Positions 25,593-34,613 of a stretch of 34,613 nt of DNA are shown in pieces. The stretch lies in contig WOYS01000001.1 in the NCBI GenBank assembly GCA_011620645.1, positions 1-34,613 of the forward strand. Direction: 5' to 3'. The stretch comes from Mycobacterium sp. (GTDB lineage: Bacteria > Actinomycetota > Actinomycetes > Mycobacteriales > Mycobacteriaceae). The notes below the pieces were generated by a model, which had not been told where the DNA came from, made no database searches, and saw nothing but the letters and a program-made list of their open reading frames with translations. Each line of letters begins with the position of its first letter. Positions within the stretch are counted from its first letter, which is position 1. Position numbers and translations under genes: made by a program.

Positions 25593-26621
25593 GTGGAACA
25601 CGCATCCAACGACCGCAAGCCGATCGGCTGGCCGTCCCGCCTGACCAAGGCACGGCTACATTTCGTCACCGGCAAGGGTGGCACGGGCAAGTCGACGATC
25701 GCGGCAGCGCTGGCGCTGGCGCTGGCTGCCGGCGGCCGCAAGGTGCTGCTAGTGGAGGTCGAGGGGCGTCAGGGCATCGCCCAGCTCTTCGACGTGCCGC
25801 CGCTTCCATACCAGGAAGTGAAGATCGCCACCGCCGACGGTGGCGGCCAAGTCAACGCGCTCGCCATCGACACCGAGGCGGCCTTCCTCGAGTACCTGGA
25901 CATGTTCTACAACCTCGGCATCGCCGGTCGCGCCATGCGCCGCATCGGTGCGGTCGAGTTCGCCACCACGATCGCCCCGGGTCTGCGCGATGTGCTGCTC
26001 ACCGGCAAGATCAAAGAGATCGTGGTGCGCACGGATAAACCCGCCCAATCCGGTCAGATGGTTTACGACGCGATCGTGGTCGACGCTCCGCCGACCGGAC
26101 GGATCTCACGCTTCCTCGATGTCACCAAGGCGGTGTCCGAGCTCGCCAAGGGCGGCCCGGTCCATTCGCAGGCCGACGGCGTCGTGAAGATCTTGCACTC
26201 GGATCTGACCGCCATCCATCTGGTGACCCTGCTCGAGGCGCTGCCGGTCCAGGAGACCATGGACGCCATCGGTGAACTGCGGGAACTCGATCTGCCGATT
26301 GGCAGCGTGATCGTCAACCGCAACATCCCGTCCTATCTGCCCGCCGATGACCTGATGAAGGCTGCCGAGGGCGATATCGACGCCGACACCATCCGCGCCG
26401 GTCTCGACGCCGCAGGTATCACGTTGGCGGACAACGACTTCGCCGGACTGCTCACCGAGTCCATCCAGCACGCGACCCGGATCGCAGCACGGGCCGAGAG
26501 TGCCGAGCTGCTCGAGGATCTCGAGGTCGCCCGCCTGGAGCTGCCTGCCATCGCCGACGGCGTCGACCTCGGCAGCCTGTACGAACTCGCCGAAGCACTT
26601 GCCCAGCAGGGAGTCCGCTGA
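25593..26621 (+). CDS. GET3/ArsA-like ATPase, first subunit (Rv3679 type)
   Basis: 342 aa. Deviant Walker A GKGGTGKS (27-34) with the signature Lys 28, Switch-I-like region and VVDAPPTGR as Switch II. It belongs to the GET3/ArsA group of dimeric ATPases annotated as anion-transporting, although no membrane pore is encoded nearby. It forms a complex with the next gene product in M. tuberculosis as far as is recalled, with a role in stress and glycerol tolerance; that is from memory. GTG start, leaderless. Confidence 0.92.
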   Translation: MEHASNDRKPIGWPSRLTKARLHFVTGKGGTGKSTIAAALALALAAGGRKVLLVEVEGRQGIAQLFDVPPLPYQEVKIATADGGGQVNALAIDTEAAFLEYLDMFYNLGIAGRAMRRIGAVEFATTIAPGLRDVLLTGKIKEIVVRTDKPAQSGQMVYDAIVVDAPPTGRISRFLDVTKAVSELAKGGPVHSQADGVVKILHSDLTAIHLVTLLEALPVQETMDAIGELRELDLPIGSVIVNRNIPSYLPADDLMKAAEGDIDADTIRAGLDAAGITLADNDFAGLLTESIQHATRIAARAESAELLEDLEVARLELPAIADGVDLGSLYELAEALAQQGVR

Positions 26622-27757
26622 TGAGCACCACACCCCCCGTCCTGGATCTGGGCGCCATCCTGGCCGATACCGCCAACCGGGTGATCGTGTGCTGTGGCGC
26701 CGGCGGCGTCGGCAAGACGACCACCGCCGCGGCGATGGCCCTGTGCGCCGCCGAGAGCGGCCGCACCGTGGTGGTGCTGACCATCGACCCGGCCAAGCGG
26801 CTCGCGCAGGCCCTGGGCATCGAGAATCTGGGCAACAACCCGCAACGGGTTCGGCTGGCTCCCGAGGTCACCGGCGAACTGCACGCCATGATGCTCGACA
26901 TGCGCCGCACCTTCGACGAGATGGTGCTGCAGTACTCCTCGGACTCCGAACGCGCAGAGGCGATTCTGGAGAACCAGTTCTACCAGACCGTGGCGACGTC
27001 GCTGGCCGGCACACAGGAGTACATGGCAATGGAGAAACTGGGCCAGCTGCTCGCCGAGGACAAGTGGGACCTCATCGTGGTGGACACCCCGCCCTCGCGT
27101 AACGCGCTGGACTTCCTGGACGCGCCGAAACGACTCGGCAGCTTCATGGACAGCCGGCTGTGGCGGCTGCTACTGGCGCCCGGGCGCGGCATCGGCAAGC
27201 TCCTCACGGGTGCCGTCGGCCTCGCGATGAAAGCGCTGTCCACCGTGCTGGGTTCCCAGATGCTTTCCGATGCAGCGGGATTCGTCCAGGCGCTGGACGC
27301 CACGTTCGACGGGTTCCGCCAGAAGGCGGACAAGACCTATGAGCTGCTCAAGCGTCGCGGCACCCAATTCGTGGTGGTCTCGGCCCCCGAACCGGACGCA
27401 CTACGGGAGGCGTCGTTCTTCGTGGACCGGTTGTCGAGTGAGCAGATGCCGCTGGCCGGGCTGATTTTCAACCGCACCCATCCGACGCTGAGCAGTCTCG
27501 CCGGCGAAAGGGCCGAAGAGGCCGCCGATGAATTGGACGCGACCCAGGGTGCGGGCGGGCTGACAGCCGCAGTGCTGCGTGTGCACGCGGCACGCGCGGC
27601 CACCGCCAAGCGCGAGGTTCGGTTGCTGTCGCGATTCACCGGGGCCAATCCGCATGTGGGAATCGTCGGGGTGCCGTCGCTTCCATTCGACGTATCGGAT
27701 CTGGAAGCGCTGCGTACCATCGGCGATCAGCTCACCGGCGTGGCAAAGAGCGCTTAG
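26621..27757 (+). CDS. GET3/ArsA-like ATPase, second subunit (Rv3680 type)
   Basis: 378 aa. The P-loop is GAGGVGKT (26-33): Lys 32 is present, but the signature Lys expected at position 27 is Ala. Switch II is [17 protein letters not shown]. The ATG overlaps the preceding stop by one base (TGATG), so the two subunits are made together. The heterodimer would have only one subunit able to reach across the interface with a signature Lys. Stop codon abuts the whiB4 stop. Confidence 0.92.
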   Translation: MSTTPPVLDLGAILADTANRVIVCCGAGGVGKTTTAAAMALCAAESGRTVVVLTIDPAKRLAQALGIENLGNNPQRVRLAPEVTGELHAMMLDMRRTFDEMVLQYSSDSERAEAILENQFYQTVATSLAGTQEYMAMEKLGQLLAEDKWDLIVVDTPPSRNALDFLDAPKRLGSFMDSRLWRLLLAPGRGIGKLLTGAVGLAMKALSTVLGSQMLSDAAGFVQALDATFDGFRQKADKTYELLKRRGTQFVVVSAPEPDALREASFFVDRLSSEQMPLAGLIFNRTHPTLSSLAGERAEEAADELDATQGAGGLTAAVLRVHAARAATAKREVRLLSRFTGANPHVGIVGVPSLPFDVSDLEALRTIGDQLTGVAKSA

Positions 27758-28114
27758 TTAGACGGCGCTCCGGTGCTTGCGGTGGGCGGCGAAGAACTCC
27801 GCCCAGGACACCACCTCGGGGTTCTGCTTGAGCAGGGCGCGACGCTGACGCTCGGTCATTCCGCCCCAGACACCGAACTCCACCCGGTTGTCCAGCGCGT
27901 CGGCGCCGCACTCGGCGATGACGGGGCAGTGCCGGCAGATGACCGCCGCTTTACGCTGGGCGGCCCCCCGCACGAACAGCTCGTCGGGGTCTGCCTGACG
28001 GCAGCGTGCCTGAGAGACCCAAGCGATCCTGGCCTCGGCCTCGGCTCCCGGGATGACAGTGTGGTGTTGCGGGTCCGCGCCGACTTTGTGCGTGGCGGAC
28101 GTTGTAATTGACAC
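27758..28114 (-). CDS. whiB4: WhiB4 iron-sulfur regulator
   Basis: 118 aa, equal to M. tuberculosis WhiB4. The four cluster Cys are 38, 60, 63 and 69 (CRHCPVIAEC), followed by GVWGGMTERQRR, the G-rich turn and DNA-binding segment. WhiB4 responds to oxygen and redox stress. The longer frame up to 28177 is rejected because GAAAGGGA sits just before GTG 28114 and because of the family length. A TTGACG hexamer on the same strand at 28177-28172 is a likely -35 box. Confidence 0.94.
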   Translation of the reverse strand: MSITTSATHKVGADPQHHTVIPGAEAEARIAWVSQARCRQADPDELFVRGAAQRKAAVICRHCPVIAECGADALDNRVEFGVWGGMTERQRRALLKQNPEVVSWAEFFAAHRKHRSAV

Positions 28115-28329
28115 CAGTAATCCCTTTCGTTGCGGACCACATACCATGCAGATGTAATATGCGACACATTGCGTCAAAGAGTGTTACGTGAATCGCATTG
28201 TGTGTCCAAACTAGGTGGTCAGTAGGCTGTTACGCAACAGTCAGATCACGCTTTTTTGGGACGGCCGTGCAGTCCGGCCCTCAAAACCCGCATTCGCACC
28301 GCTCGCAGACCGCGATTGGACCTCCTGGC

Positions 28330-28335
28330 TACTCT
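28330..28335 (+). promoter_or_regulatory. -10 box of ponA2
   Basis: TACTCT, 7 bases before ATG 28343. Leaderless pattern; no ribosome site between. Confidence 0.55.
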
Positions 28336-28342
28336 GTACCTC

Positions 28343-30781
28343 ATGCCCGAGCAGCCCCCGACACGTCCGCCGATCGCGGTGACGGTCATCAAACTGATGT
28401 GGTGCTGCTTGCTGGCCGCCGTGATCGCCGCCGGCCTGATGTTCCCGGTCGTCGGCGGGTTCGGCCTGGTCTCCAACCGCGCCTCCGACGTGGTTGCCAA
28501 CGGATCGGCCCAGTTGGTCGAGGGTGACATCCCCGCTGTCTCGACGATGACCGACGCCCGCGGCAACCCGATCGCCTGGCTGTACACCCAGCGCCGGTTC
28601 GAGGTGCCCAGCGAGCAGATCGCCAACACCATTAAGTTGGCCATCGTCTCGATCGAGGACAAGCGGTTCGCCGAGCACAATGGCGTGGACTGGCAGGGCA
28701 CGCTGACCGGCCTGTCCGGCTATCTCTCCGGGAAACTGGACACCCGCGGCGGCTCCACCATCGAGCAGCAGTACGTGAAGAACTACCAGCTGCTGGTGAT
28801 CGCGCAGACCGACGCCGAGAAGCGGGCGGCCGTCGAGACCACCCCGGCCCGCAAACTACGCGAGATCCGGATGGCGTTGACGCTAGACAAAACGCTCACC
28901 AAACCGGAGATCCTGACCCGCTACCTGAACCTGTTGTCCTTCGGCAACGGCGCCTTCGGCATCCAGGACGCCGCGCAGACCTATTTCGGCGTCAATGCCT
29001 CCGAGCTGAACTGGCAGCAGGCCGCACTGCTGGCCGGCATGGTCCAGTCGACCAGCGTGCTGAACCCGTATACCAACCCCGAGGGTGCGCTGGCACGCCG
29101 AAATGTGGTGCTGGACACCATGATCGAGAACGTTCCGCAGGAGGCAGAGTCGCTGCGGGCCGCCAAACAGCAGCCGCTGGGCGTGCTGCCGCAACCCAAC
29201 GAGTTGCCGCGCGGCTGCATCGCGGCCGGGGACCGCGCCTTCTTCTGCGACTACGCGCTGGATTATCTGGCCCGTGTCGGGATCAGCAAGGAGCAGGTCG
29301 GGAAGGGCGGCTACATGATCAAGACGACGCTGGACCCGGATGTGCAGAACAACATCAAGGCCGCCGTCAACGAGTACGCCCCGTCGGATATCCAGGGTGT
29401 CGCGAGCGTGATGAGCGTGATCAGACCCGGCCGGGAGACACACCCGGTGCTGGCGATGGCCAGTAACCGCACCTACGGCCTGAACACCGATGCCGGCGAG
29501 ACCATGCAGCCGCAGCCGTTCTCGCTGGCGGGCAACGGCGCAGGCTCGGTCTTCAAGATCTTCACCGTGGCCGCCGCCATGGAGATGGGCATGGGCATCG
29601 AGTCCCAGCTGGCGGTGCCGCCGGCATTCCAGGCCAAGGGACTCGGCAGCAGCAGCTCGCCGGGATGCCCGCCGGCCACCTGGTGTGTGCGCAACGCGGG
29701 CGGCTACCGGGATTCGATGAACGTCACCGACGCGCTCGCGACCTCACCGAACACCGCCTTCGCCAAGCTGATCTCGCAGGTCGGGGTGCAGAAGGCCGTC
29801 GACATGTCGGTACGCCTGGGACTGCGGTCCTATGCGCTGCCCGGCACCGCGCGCGACTATGACCCCGACAGCAACGAAAGCCTTGCCGACTTCGTCAAAC
29901 GCCAGAACCTCGGTTCGTTCACCCTCGGGCCGATCGAGGTCAACGGACTAGAGCTGTCCAACGTGGCAGCGACGCTGGCCTCCAGTGGCACCTGGTGCCC
30001 GCCGAGTCCGATCGAGAAGGTGTACGACCGTCACGGCACCGAGGTCGCGGTGACCGCCGAAACCTGCGAGCAGGTGGTGCCCGAGGGCCTGGCCAACACC
30101 CTGGCCAACGCACTGAGCAAGGACGACACCGGGGCCGGTACGGCCGCCGGGGCCGCCGGGGCAGCCGGTTGGGGGCTGCCCATGTCCGGCAAGACGGGCA
30201 CCACCGAATCGAACCGGTCGTCGGCCTTCCTCGGATTCACCAGTGCTTTCGCTGCGGCCAACTACATCTACGACGACTCCACCACGCCAAGTGAGCTGTG
30301 CTCGTTCCCGTTGCGGCAGTGCGGGTCCGGAAACCTGTTCGGCGGCAACGAGCCGGCCAGGACCTGGTTCACGGCGATGAAGCCGATCACCCCGGACACC
30401 GTGGTGCTGCCGCCGACGGATCCGCGTTACGTGGAAGGCGGCCCGGGCTCCCGGGTGCCCAGCGTCGGCGGTATGAGCCTCGACCTGGCCCGTCAGCGGC
30501 TGCGGGAGGCCGGTTTCCAGGTGGCCGACGAGCCGACGTCGGTCAACAGCGGCTCTCCTTCCGGGTATGTGGTGGGCACGTCGCCGACCGGGCAGACCAT
30601 CCCCGGGTCGATCATCACCATTCAAGTCAGCAACGGCATCCCGCCGGCTCCGCCGCCCCCGCCGATCGGTATCCCGGGTCTGCCCCCGCCGATCGGCGAG
30701 ACCGTCATCCAGATCCCGGGTCTGCCGCCGATCACCGTGCCGGTGCTCGGGCCCCCACCGCCGCTCCCGCCGATGCCGTGA
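28343..30781 (+). CDS. ponA2: bifunctional penicillin-binding protein PonA2
   Basis: 812 aa class A PBP. Order: short cytoplasmic tail, membrane anchor (LMWCCLLAAVIAAGLMFPVV), GT51 transglycosylase with catalytic Glu 105 (SIEDKRF) and RGGSTIEQQ, transpeptidase with Ser 402 (SVFK), SPN at about 468-470 and KTGT starting at Lys 617, then one PASTA domain (VPSVGGMSLDLARQRLREAG) and a Pro-rich tail. It polymerises and crosslinks peptidoglycan; in mycobacteria it matters mainly under stress and non-replication. ATG 28343 is supported by the leaderless promoter and by the family N-terminus; the frame runs up to 28256. Confidence 0.95.
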   Translation: MPEQPPTRPPIAVTVIKLMWCCLLAAVIAAGLMFPVVGGFGLVSNRASDVVANGSAQLVEGDIPAVSTMTDARGNPIAWLYTQRRFEVPSEQIANTIKLAIVSIEDKRFAEHNGVDWQGTLTGLSGYLSGKLDTRGGSTIEQQYVKNYQLLVIAQTDAEKRAAVETTPARKLREIRMALTLDKTLTKPEILTRYLNLLSFGNGAFGIQDAAQTYFGVNASELNWQQAALLAGMVQSTSVLNPYTNPEGALARRNVVLDTMIENVPQEAESLRAAKQQPLGVLPQPNELPRGCIAAGDRAFFCDYALDYLARVGISKEQVGKGGYMIKTTLDPDVQNNIKAAVNEYAPSDIQGVASVMSVIRPGRETHPVLAMASNRTYGLNTDAGETMQPQPFSLAGNGAGSVFKIFTVAAAMEMGMGIESQLAVPPAFQAKGLGSSSSPGCPPATWCVRNAGGYRDSMNVTDALATSPNTAFAKLISQVGVQKAVDMSVRLGLRSYALPGTARDYDPDSNESLADFVKRQNLGSFTLGPIEVNGLELSNVAATLASSGTWCPPSPIEKVYDRHGTEVAVTAETCEQVVPEGLANTLANALSKDDTGAGTAAGAAGAAGWGLPMSGKTGTTESNRSSAFLGFTSAFAAANYIYDDSTTPSELCSFPLRQCGSGNLFGGNEPARTWFTAMKPITPDTVVLPPTDPRYVEGGPGSRVPSVGGMSLDLARQRLREAGFQVADEPTSVNSGSPSGYVVGTSPTGQTIPGSIITIQVSNGIPPAPPPPPIGIPGLPPPIGETVIQIPGLPPITVPVLGPPPPLPPMP

Positions 30782-30789
30782 TCACGCAG

Positions 30790-30795
30790 TAAACT
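30790..30795 (+). promoter_or_regulatory. -10 box of the phosphoesterase gene
   Basis: TAAACT, 6 bases before ATG 30802, right after the ponA2 stop. The phosphoesterase and cds1 may therefore be transcribed separately from ponA2. Confidence 0.55.
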
Positions 30796-30801
30796 GCTCG
30801 C

Positions 30802-31749
30802 ATGTCACACCTGAAGAACACCGCCGCGGTCGCGGCCGGCACCCTCGCTGCGGGGATCGGTTATGCGTCGCTCATCGAGCGCAATGCGTTCGCACTTCGG
30901 GAACTGACCATGCCGGTGCTGACACCGGGCTCCACGGCGCTGCGGGTGCTGCACCTGTCCGACCTGCACATGCTGCCGCGTCAGCGGCGCAAGCAGGCCT
31001 GGCTGCGGGAGCTGGCGTCCCTGCAGCCCGATTTCGTGGTCAACACCGGTGACAATCTGTCGCATCAGAAGGCGGTGCCCGCCGTGGTGCAGGCGCTCGG
31101 CGACCTGCTGTCGGTGCCCGGCGTCTTCGTGTTCGGCAGCAACGACTATTTCGCCCCGAAGCCCAGGAACCCGTCGAACTACCTGTTCAACAAGAAGCGC
31201 CGGGTCCACGGCGATCCCCTGCCCTGGCAGGATCTGCGGGCCGCGTTCACCGAGCGCGGGTGGCTGGACATGACGCACACCCGCCGCGAGTTCGACCTGG
31301 CCGGGCTGCGGATCGCCGCGGCCGGGGTGGACGATCCGCACCTCAAGCGGGACCGCTACGAGACCATCGCCGGCGCGCCGAGCCTGACGGCGAATCTCTC
31401 CCTGGGCCTTACCCACTCCCCCGAGCCGTGGGTGCTGGACCGCTTCGCCGCCGACGGCTACCAGCTGGTGATGGCCGGGCACACCCATGGCGGTCAGCTG
31501 TGCCTGCCGTTCTACGGAGCCGTGGCCACCAACTGCGAGTTGGACCGCTCACGTGCCAAGGGCCCGTCGCAGTGGGGTGCGGATATGAAGCTGCACGTGT
31601 CTGCGGGAATCGGCACGTCACCGTATGCGCCGGTGCGGTTCTGCTGCCGGCCGGAGGCCACCCTGCTGACCTTGGTGGCCACACCCACCAAGGGTCCGCT
31701 GCTGGGTACCCTTGCCGGACAAGCACATCCGACCGTATCGGCACGGTGA
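30802..31749 (+). CDS. calcineurin-like metallophosphoesterase (Rv3683 type)
   Basis: 315 aa. Metal motifs in order: [22 protein letters not shown], and GHTHGGQL. The N-terminus has a hydrophobic stretch ([18 protein letters not shown]) that may anchor it. It resembles the YkuE/LpxH-like phosphoesterases often placed next to class A PBP genes; possible substrates are lipid or nucleotide phosphoesters. Unknown in detail. Confidence 0.92.
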   Translation: MSHLKNTAAVAAGTLAAGIGYASLIERNAFALRELTMPVLTPGSTALRVLHLSDLHMLPRQRRKQAWLRELASLQPDFVVNTGDNLSHQKAVPAVVQALGDLLSVPGVFVFGSNDYFAPKPRNPSNYLFNKKRRVHGDPLPWQDLRAAFTERGWLDMTHTRREFDLAGLRIAAAGVDDPHLKRDRYETIAGAPSLTANLSLGLTHSPEPWVLDRFAADGYQLVMAGHTHGGQLCLPFYGAVATNCELDRSRAKGPSQWGADMKLHVSAGIGTSPYAPVRFCCRPEATLLTLVATPTKGPLLGTLAGQAHPTVSAR

Positions 31750-32849
31750 ACACCGGGGGCGATATCGCCTGCAGCCGGCCTCGGGACTGGGTGGACAACG
31801 CCGTCCGGTTGATCGCGGCCGACGCACGTCGCAGCGCCGACACCCATCTGCTGCGCTATCCCCTGCCCTCGGCGTGGGCCGGCAAGTTCGACGTCGCGCT
31901 GTACCTCAAGGACGAGACGACCCATATCACCGGCAGCCTCAAGCACCGGCTGGCACGCTCGCTGTTCCTGTACGCGCTGTGCAACGGCTGGATCGGCGAG
32001 GGCACCACCGTCATCGAGGCCTCGTCGGGTTCCACCGCGGTGTCCGAGGCGTATTTCGCCGCAATGCTGGGTCTGCCTTTCGTGGCGGTGATGCCGTCCT
32101 CGACCAGCCCATCGAAAATCGGTCTCATCGAATCACAGGGCGGCCGTTGCCATTTCGTGTCCTCCTCGGCCCAGGTGTACGCCGAGGCGGAGCGGCTGGC
32201 CGAGGAGACCGGCGGACATTACCTGGATCAGTTCACCAACGCCGAGCGCGCCACCGACTGGCGGGGCAACAACAACATCGCCGAATCGATCTTCGAGCAG
32301 ATGCGCGATGAGACGCATCCGGTGCCGGACTGGATCGTGGTGGGCGCCGGGACGGGTGGCACCAGCGCCACCATCGGCCGCTATCTGCGCTACCGGCGGC
32401 ACGCGACCCGCTTGTGCGTCGTCGACCCGGAGAATTCGGCATTCTTCCCGTCCTATGCCCAGGGCAACCCTGATATCGAGACGGGGGCATCCTCACGCAT
32501 CGAGGGCATCGGGCGGCCACGGGCGGAGCCGTCGTTCCTGCCCGGCGTCGTCGACCGGATGATGGTGGTGCCAGATGCGGCGTCGGTGGCCGCGGCCCAC
32601 CACGTCAGCCGGGTCCTGGGCCGCCGCATCGGACCGTCGACCGGCACCAACATGTGGGGCGCCTTCCGGCTGCTGGCCGAGATGATGGCCCGCCAGCGCA
32701 GCGGGTCGGTGGTGACGCTGCTGGCCGACAGCGGTGACCGCTACACCGACACCTACTTCGACAACGAGTGGCTGGCCAGCCAGGGGCTGAATCCGTCGGC
32801 ACCCGCCGAAGCGCTGGTGGAGTTCGAATCCAGCGGGCTCTGGGCCTGA
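31746..32849 (+). CDS. cds1: cysteine desulfhydrase Cds1 (cysteine synthase fold)
   Basis: 367 aa fold-type II PLP enzyme. PLP Lys 66 lies in [12 protein letters not shown], the substrate loop is [12 protein letters not shown], and the phosphate-binding loop is [14 protein letters not shown]. In M. tuberculosis Rv3684 was shown to release H2S from Cys. GTG 31746 overlaps the previous stop (GTGA), so it is co-translated with the phosphoesterase; the open frame back to 31260 is within that gene. Its length is slightly greater than the Rv3684 product. Confidence 0.92.
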   Translation: MNTGGDIACSRPRDWVDNAVRLIAADARRSADTHLLRYPLPSAWAGKFDVALYLKDETTHITGSLKHRLARSLFLYALCNGWIGEGTTVIEASSGSTAVSEAYFAAMLGLPFVAVMPSSTSPSKIGLIESQGGRCHFVSSSAQVYAEAERLAEETGGHYLDQFTNAERATDWRGNNNIAESIFEQMRDETHPVPDWIVVGAGTGGTSATIGRYLRYRRHATRLCVVDPENSAFFPSYAQGNPDIETGASSRIEGIGRPRAEPSFLPGVVDRMMVVPDAASVAAAHHVSRVLGRRIGPSTGTNMWGAFRLLAEMMARQRSGSVVTLLADSGDRYTDTYFDNEWLASQGLNPSAPAEALVEFESSGLWA

Positions 32850-32932
32850 TCCTCGCGCCTGCCCGTGAGGGACAGCCACAGCGCAGCCAGGACAAAGAAC
32901 CCGATGTAGATCGCCGCTCCCAACAAGGTCAT
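32753..32932 (-). CDS. possible small membrane protein, antisense to the end of cds1
   Basis: 59 aa. [20 protein letters not shown] forms a clear membrane helix followed by a polar Ser/Ala-rich tail. The ATG has GAGG a few bases upstream. The last 97 bases overlap the 3' end of cds1 on the opposite strand. There is no family evidence, but a membrane helix with a ribosome site in a gap otherwise empty of genes makes it worth keeping. Confidence 0.45.
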   Translation of the reverse strand: MTLLGAAIYIGFFVLAALWLSLTGRREDQAQSPLDSNSTSASAGADGFSPWLASHSLSK

Positions 32933-33075
32933 AACTGCCTCGATTCGTTTCGCGGGCCGCCCCCGATCGGCATCCTTGATAGTCCATAACAACACCGGGG
33001 TCCGACATCCTTCCCGTGGCGTAGAACCGTTTGGCTTTCGCACCGCCCCGTGCGATACGCTGTCGTGGCTTCACG

Positions 33076-33152
<77 letters not shown>

Positions 33153-33234
33153 TGTATTTGCAGGTGCGTGGCATTGCGCTCGGTGTTCCTACCCGGCGTC
33201 AAGAAACTGCTATGCGCCATCGACGGCCCCTGAC

Positions 33235-33240
33235 TACCCT
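33235..33240 (+). promoter_or_regulatory. -10 box of the kinase gene
   Basis: TACCCT, 6 bases before GTG 33247; leaderless pattern. Confidence 0.5.
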
Positions 33241-33246
33241 TGGCGT

Positions 33247-34149
33247 GTGTTCGAACCCGGTGACGTCATCTCCGACTACACCGTGGACGCCCTTGTGGGC
33301 AGTGGTGCCAGCGCCGATGTCTACCGGGCACACCGCACCGGCCAGACCGGCGTGGTGGCGCTGAAGGTCCTGCACACGGACCCGACGGTTCACCCACGAA
33401 CTCGCGAGCGGTTCGCCCGCGAGTTCACCATCGCGTCCATGCTGGATCACCCGCACATCGTCGCCATGTACGGACAGGGTGAGATCCCGGCCCGGCCCAT
33501 GACACCCCCCACGCTGTGGATGTCGATGCAGTACATCGATGGCCCGGAGTCCTCGGTTCTGACGCCCAAGGCCGGCCAGGAACCCGATATCGCATCGATA
33601 TTGCGGGTGTCGGAACAGATAGCTGACGCCCTCGACTATGCCCACTCCATGGACGTGCTGCATCGAGATGTCAAGCCCGCCAACATTCTGCTCAGTGCAG
33701 ACTGCGGCAATGCGTTTCTCAACGACTTCGGCATCGCCCAGCTGATCGATGACGTACTGCCGCTTGCGCGCAACGGCCGAGTCCGTGGCTCCATCGCCTA
33801 TGCCGCTCCCGAACTGCTTCAGGGCCAACAATTAACGCCCACAACAGATCAGTACGCGCTGGCATGCACGATGGCCGAGTGGCTCACCGGCCTGCCGCCG
33901 TATCCGCGCAGTACACCGTTCGCGATCACCTACGCGCATCTGCACGATCCGGCACCATCGCTCAGCAGGCGACGGCGATGGCTACCCAATGGGCTGGATT
34001 CGATTTTCGTCAAAGCTTTGGCGAAAACACCTGCGGCACGCTATGACTCATGCTCACATTTCGTCGGCATCGTGACGCACATGCTGCACGATGTCCCGGC
34101 GCCGCCGCCGCGTGCCACAGCCCACCGGTGGCTGCGGGACCGAGACTGA
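33247..34149 (+). CDS. soluble PknB-like Ser/Thr protein kinase
   Basis: 300 aa Hanks-type kinase. Glycine loop LVGSGASADVYRA, Lys 40 (VALKVL), HRDVKPANIL with Asp 141, DFG at 160-162 and APE at the end of the activation loop. The activation loop has no Thr pair like that of PknB. There is no juxtamembrane helix or extracellular sensor, so it is cytosolic. The open frame back to 33031 runs across the tRNA; the GTG at 33247 is the supported start. It is not among the Rv3684-Rv3685 neighbours of M. tuberculosis. Partners are unknown. Confidence 0.9.
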   Translation: MFEPGDVISDYTVDALVGSGASADVYRAHRTGQTGVVALKVLHTDPTVHPRTRERFAREFTIASMLDHPHIVAMYGQGEIPARPMTPPTLWMSMQYIDGPESSVLTPKAGQEPDIASILRVSEQIADALDYAHSMDVLHRDVKPANILLSADCGNAFLNDFGIAQLIDDVLPLARNGRVRGSIAYAAPELLQGQQLTPTTDQYALACTMAEWLTGLPPYPRSTPFAITYAHLHDPAPSLSRRRRWLPNGLDSIFVKALAKTPAARYDSCSHFVGIVTHMLHDVPAPPPRATAHRWLRDRD

Positions 34150-34364
34150 CACTTAGTTTTCGACAGACACGTGAATTACTCTGCCGGACAAAGTCATTGG
34201 TTTGTCACCTTGTCCTACGTTGCGTTCAGTTATCGCAATGTTTACACACTCAAGTGTCGCCTGCCGTTAACCGGGCATACGCTCAGACAAGTATGCCTAT
34301 GTACGCCCAACGGTGAGCGTGCCACCCCCCGCGGCAAACTCTGCAAACATCTACCGGGAGCGGT
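34150..34364. other. AT-richer intergenic region
   Basis: No gene was seen. The composition is less GC-rich than the flanks (for example TTATCGCAATGTTTACACAC). GGGAG lies just before ATG 34365. A promoter for the permease gene is likely here but was not resolved. Confidence 0.4.
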
Positions 34365-34613
34365 ATGTCGACTGAACCTATGACGTACGACAATTCGGCA
34401 CTGGCACACGAGGATGACGGCTACCACAAATCCCTCAAACCGCGACAGATCCAGATGATCGCCATCGGCGGGGCCATCGGCACCGGCCTGTTCATGGGAG
34501 CCGGCAGCCGCCTGCACGACGCCGGACCCGGCCTCTTCCTGGTGTACGCCTTCTGCGGCGATCATCAAGGTCACAGCGCTGGTGACCTTTCTGGTGGTCG
34601 GGATCGTGTTCCT
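34365..34613 (+). pseudogene. amino-acid permease (AnsP/GabP type) with internal deletion, partial
   Basis: The first 65 residues ([32 protein letters not shown]) match the start of the APC amino-acid permease family. After base 34555-34560 the frame shifts: the +1 frame reads [19 protein letters not shown], which in AnsP-like proteins lies about 100 residues farther on. So roughly 300 bases are missing and the original frame is lost. The junction GCGGCG is a plausible short repeat where the deletion occurred. The window ends before the rest of the gene. Not functional unless the deletion is a sequencing or assembly error. Confidence 0.8.

Overview
The window reads as chromosome of a fast-growing mycobacterium (Mycobacterium/Mycolicibacterium type). 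GC content is high, and from about 9.2 kb rightwards the gene order follows the M. tuberculosis block Rv3656c to Rv3684: Tad pilus genes, ssd, 6C RNA, SerB-like phosphatase, Ms1 RNA, acs, marP, nth, crp, whiB4, ponA2 and cds1. Names were assigned from remembered protein families and synteny; no search was run.

Region 1 (about 50-9187) is a 9.1-kb integrated element that splits a small Flp-pilin-like gene (DUF4244, Rv3656c type). A Bxb1-like large serine integrase lies at its right end. Both junctions share the 6-bp core TATTCG, and joining the host flanks restores an open pilin frame. The plus-strand half carries a lone gene of unknown function with its own terminator, a short operon ending in a RepA-like AAA ATPase, a dense array of GATGCG repeats just behind that ATPase (candidate iteron origin), an HK97-type major capsid protein, a very acidic leaderless protein and an HNH nuclease. 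The minus-strand half carries the integrase, a small HTH-like protein and a methyltransferase fused to an Mrr-like nuclease domain. No portal, protease, terminase large subunit, tail or lysis gene is recognisable, so this looks like a capsid-encoding phage satellite, similar in size and style to phiRv1/phiRv2, rather than a full prophage.

Region 2 (9.2-13.1 kb, minus strand) is the promoter-side part of the Tad operon: ssd, tadA, tadB, tadC and the broken pilin, all with overlapping stops and starts. A 6C small RNA lies upstream of ssd. The rest of the operon (expected tadE/tadF) would lie beyond base 1, cut off from its promoter by the element.

Region 3 (13.2-32.9 kb) is conserved mycobacterial core: SerB-like phosphatase, the RNA-polymerase-binding RNA Ms1 with a CRP-like palindrome in its promoter, a degenerate Fic-like protein, acetyl-CoA synthetase, a secreted protease, a DUF1469 membrane protein, EphE, the acid-resistance protease MarP in an operon with NUDIX, thioredoxin and nth, then crp, an MBL-RidA-DUF4177 operon, paired GET3-like ATPases, whiB4, ponA2, a metallophosphoesterase and cds1. 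At least eleven starts in the window have a TANNNT hexamer 6-7 nt upstream, the pattern of leaderless mycobacterial transcripts.

Region 4 (32.9-34.6 kb) holds tRNA-Pro(CGG), a soluble PknB-like kinase and an amino-acid permease pseudogene with an internal deletion, cut by the window end.
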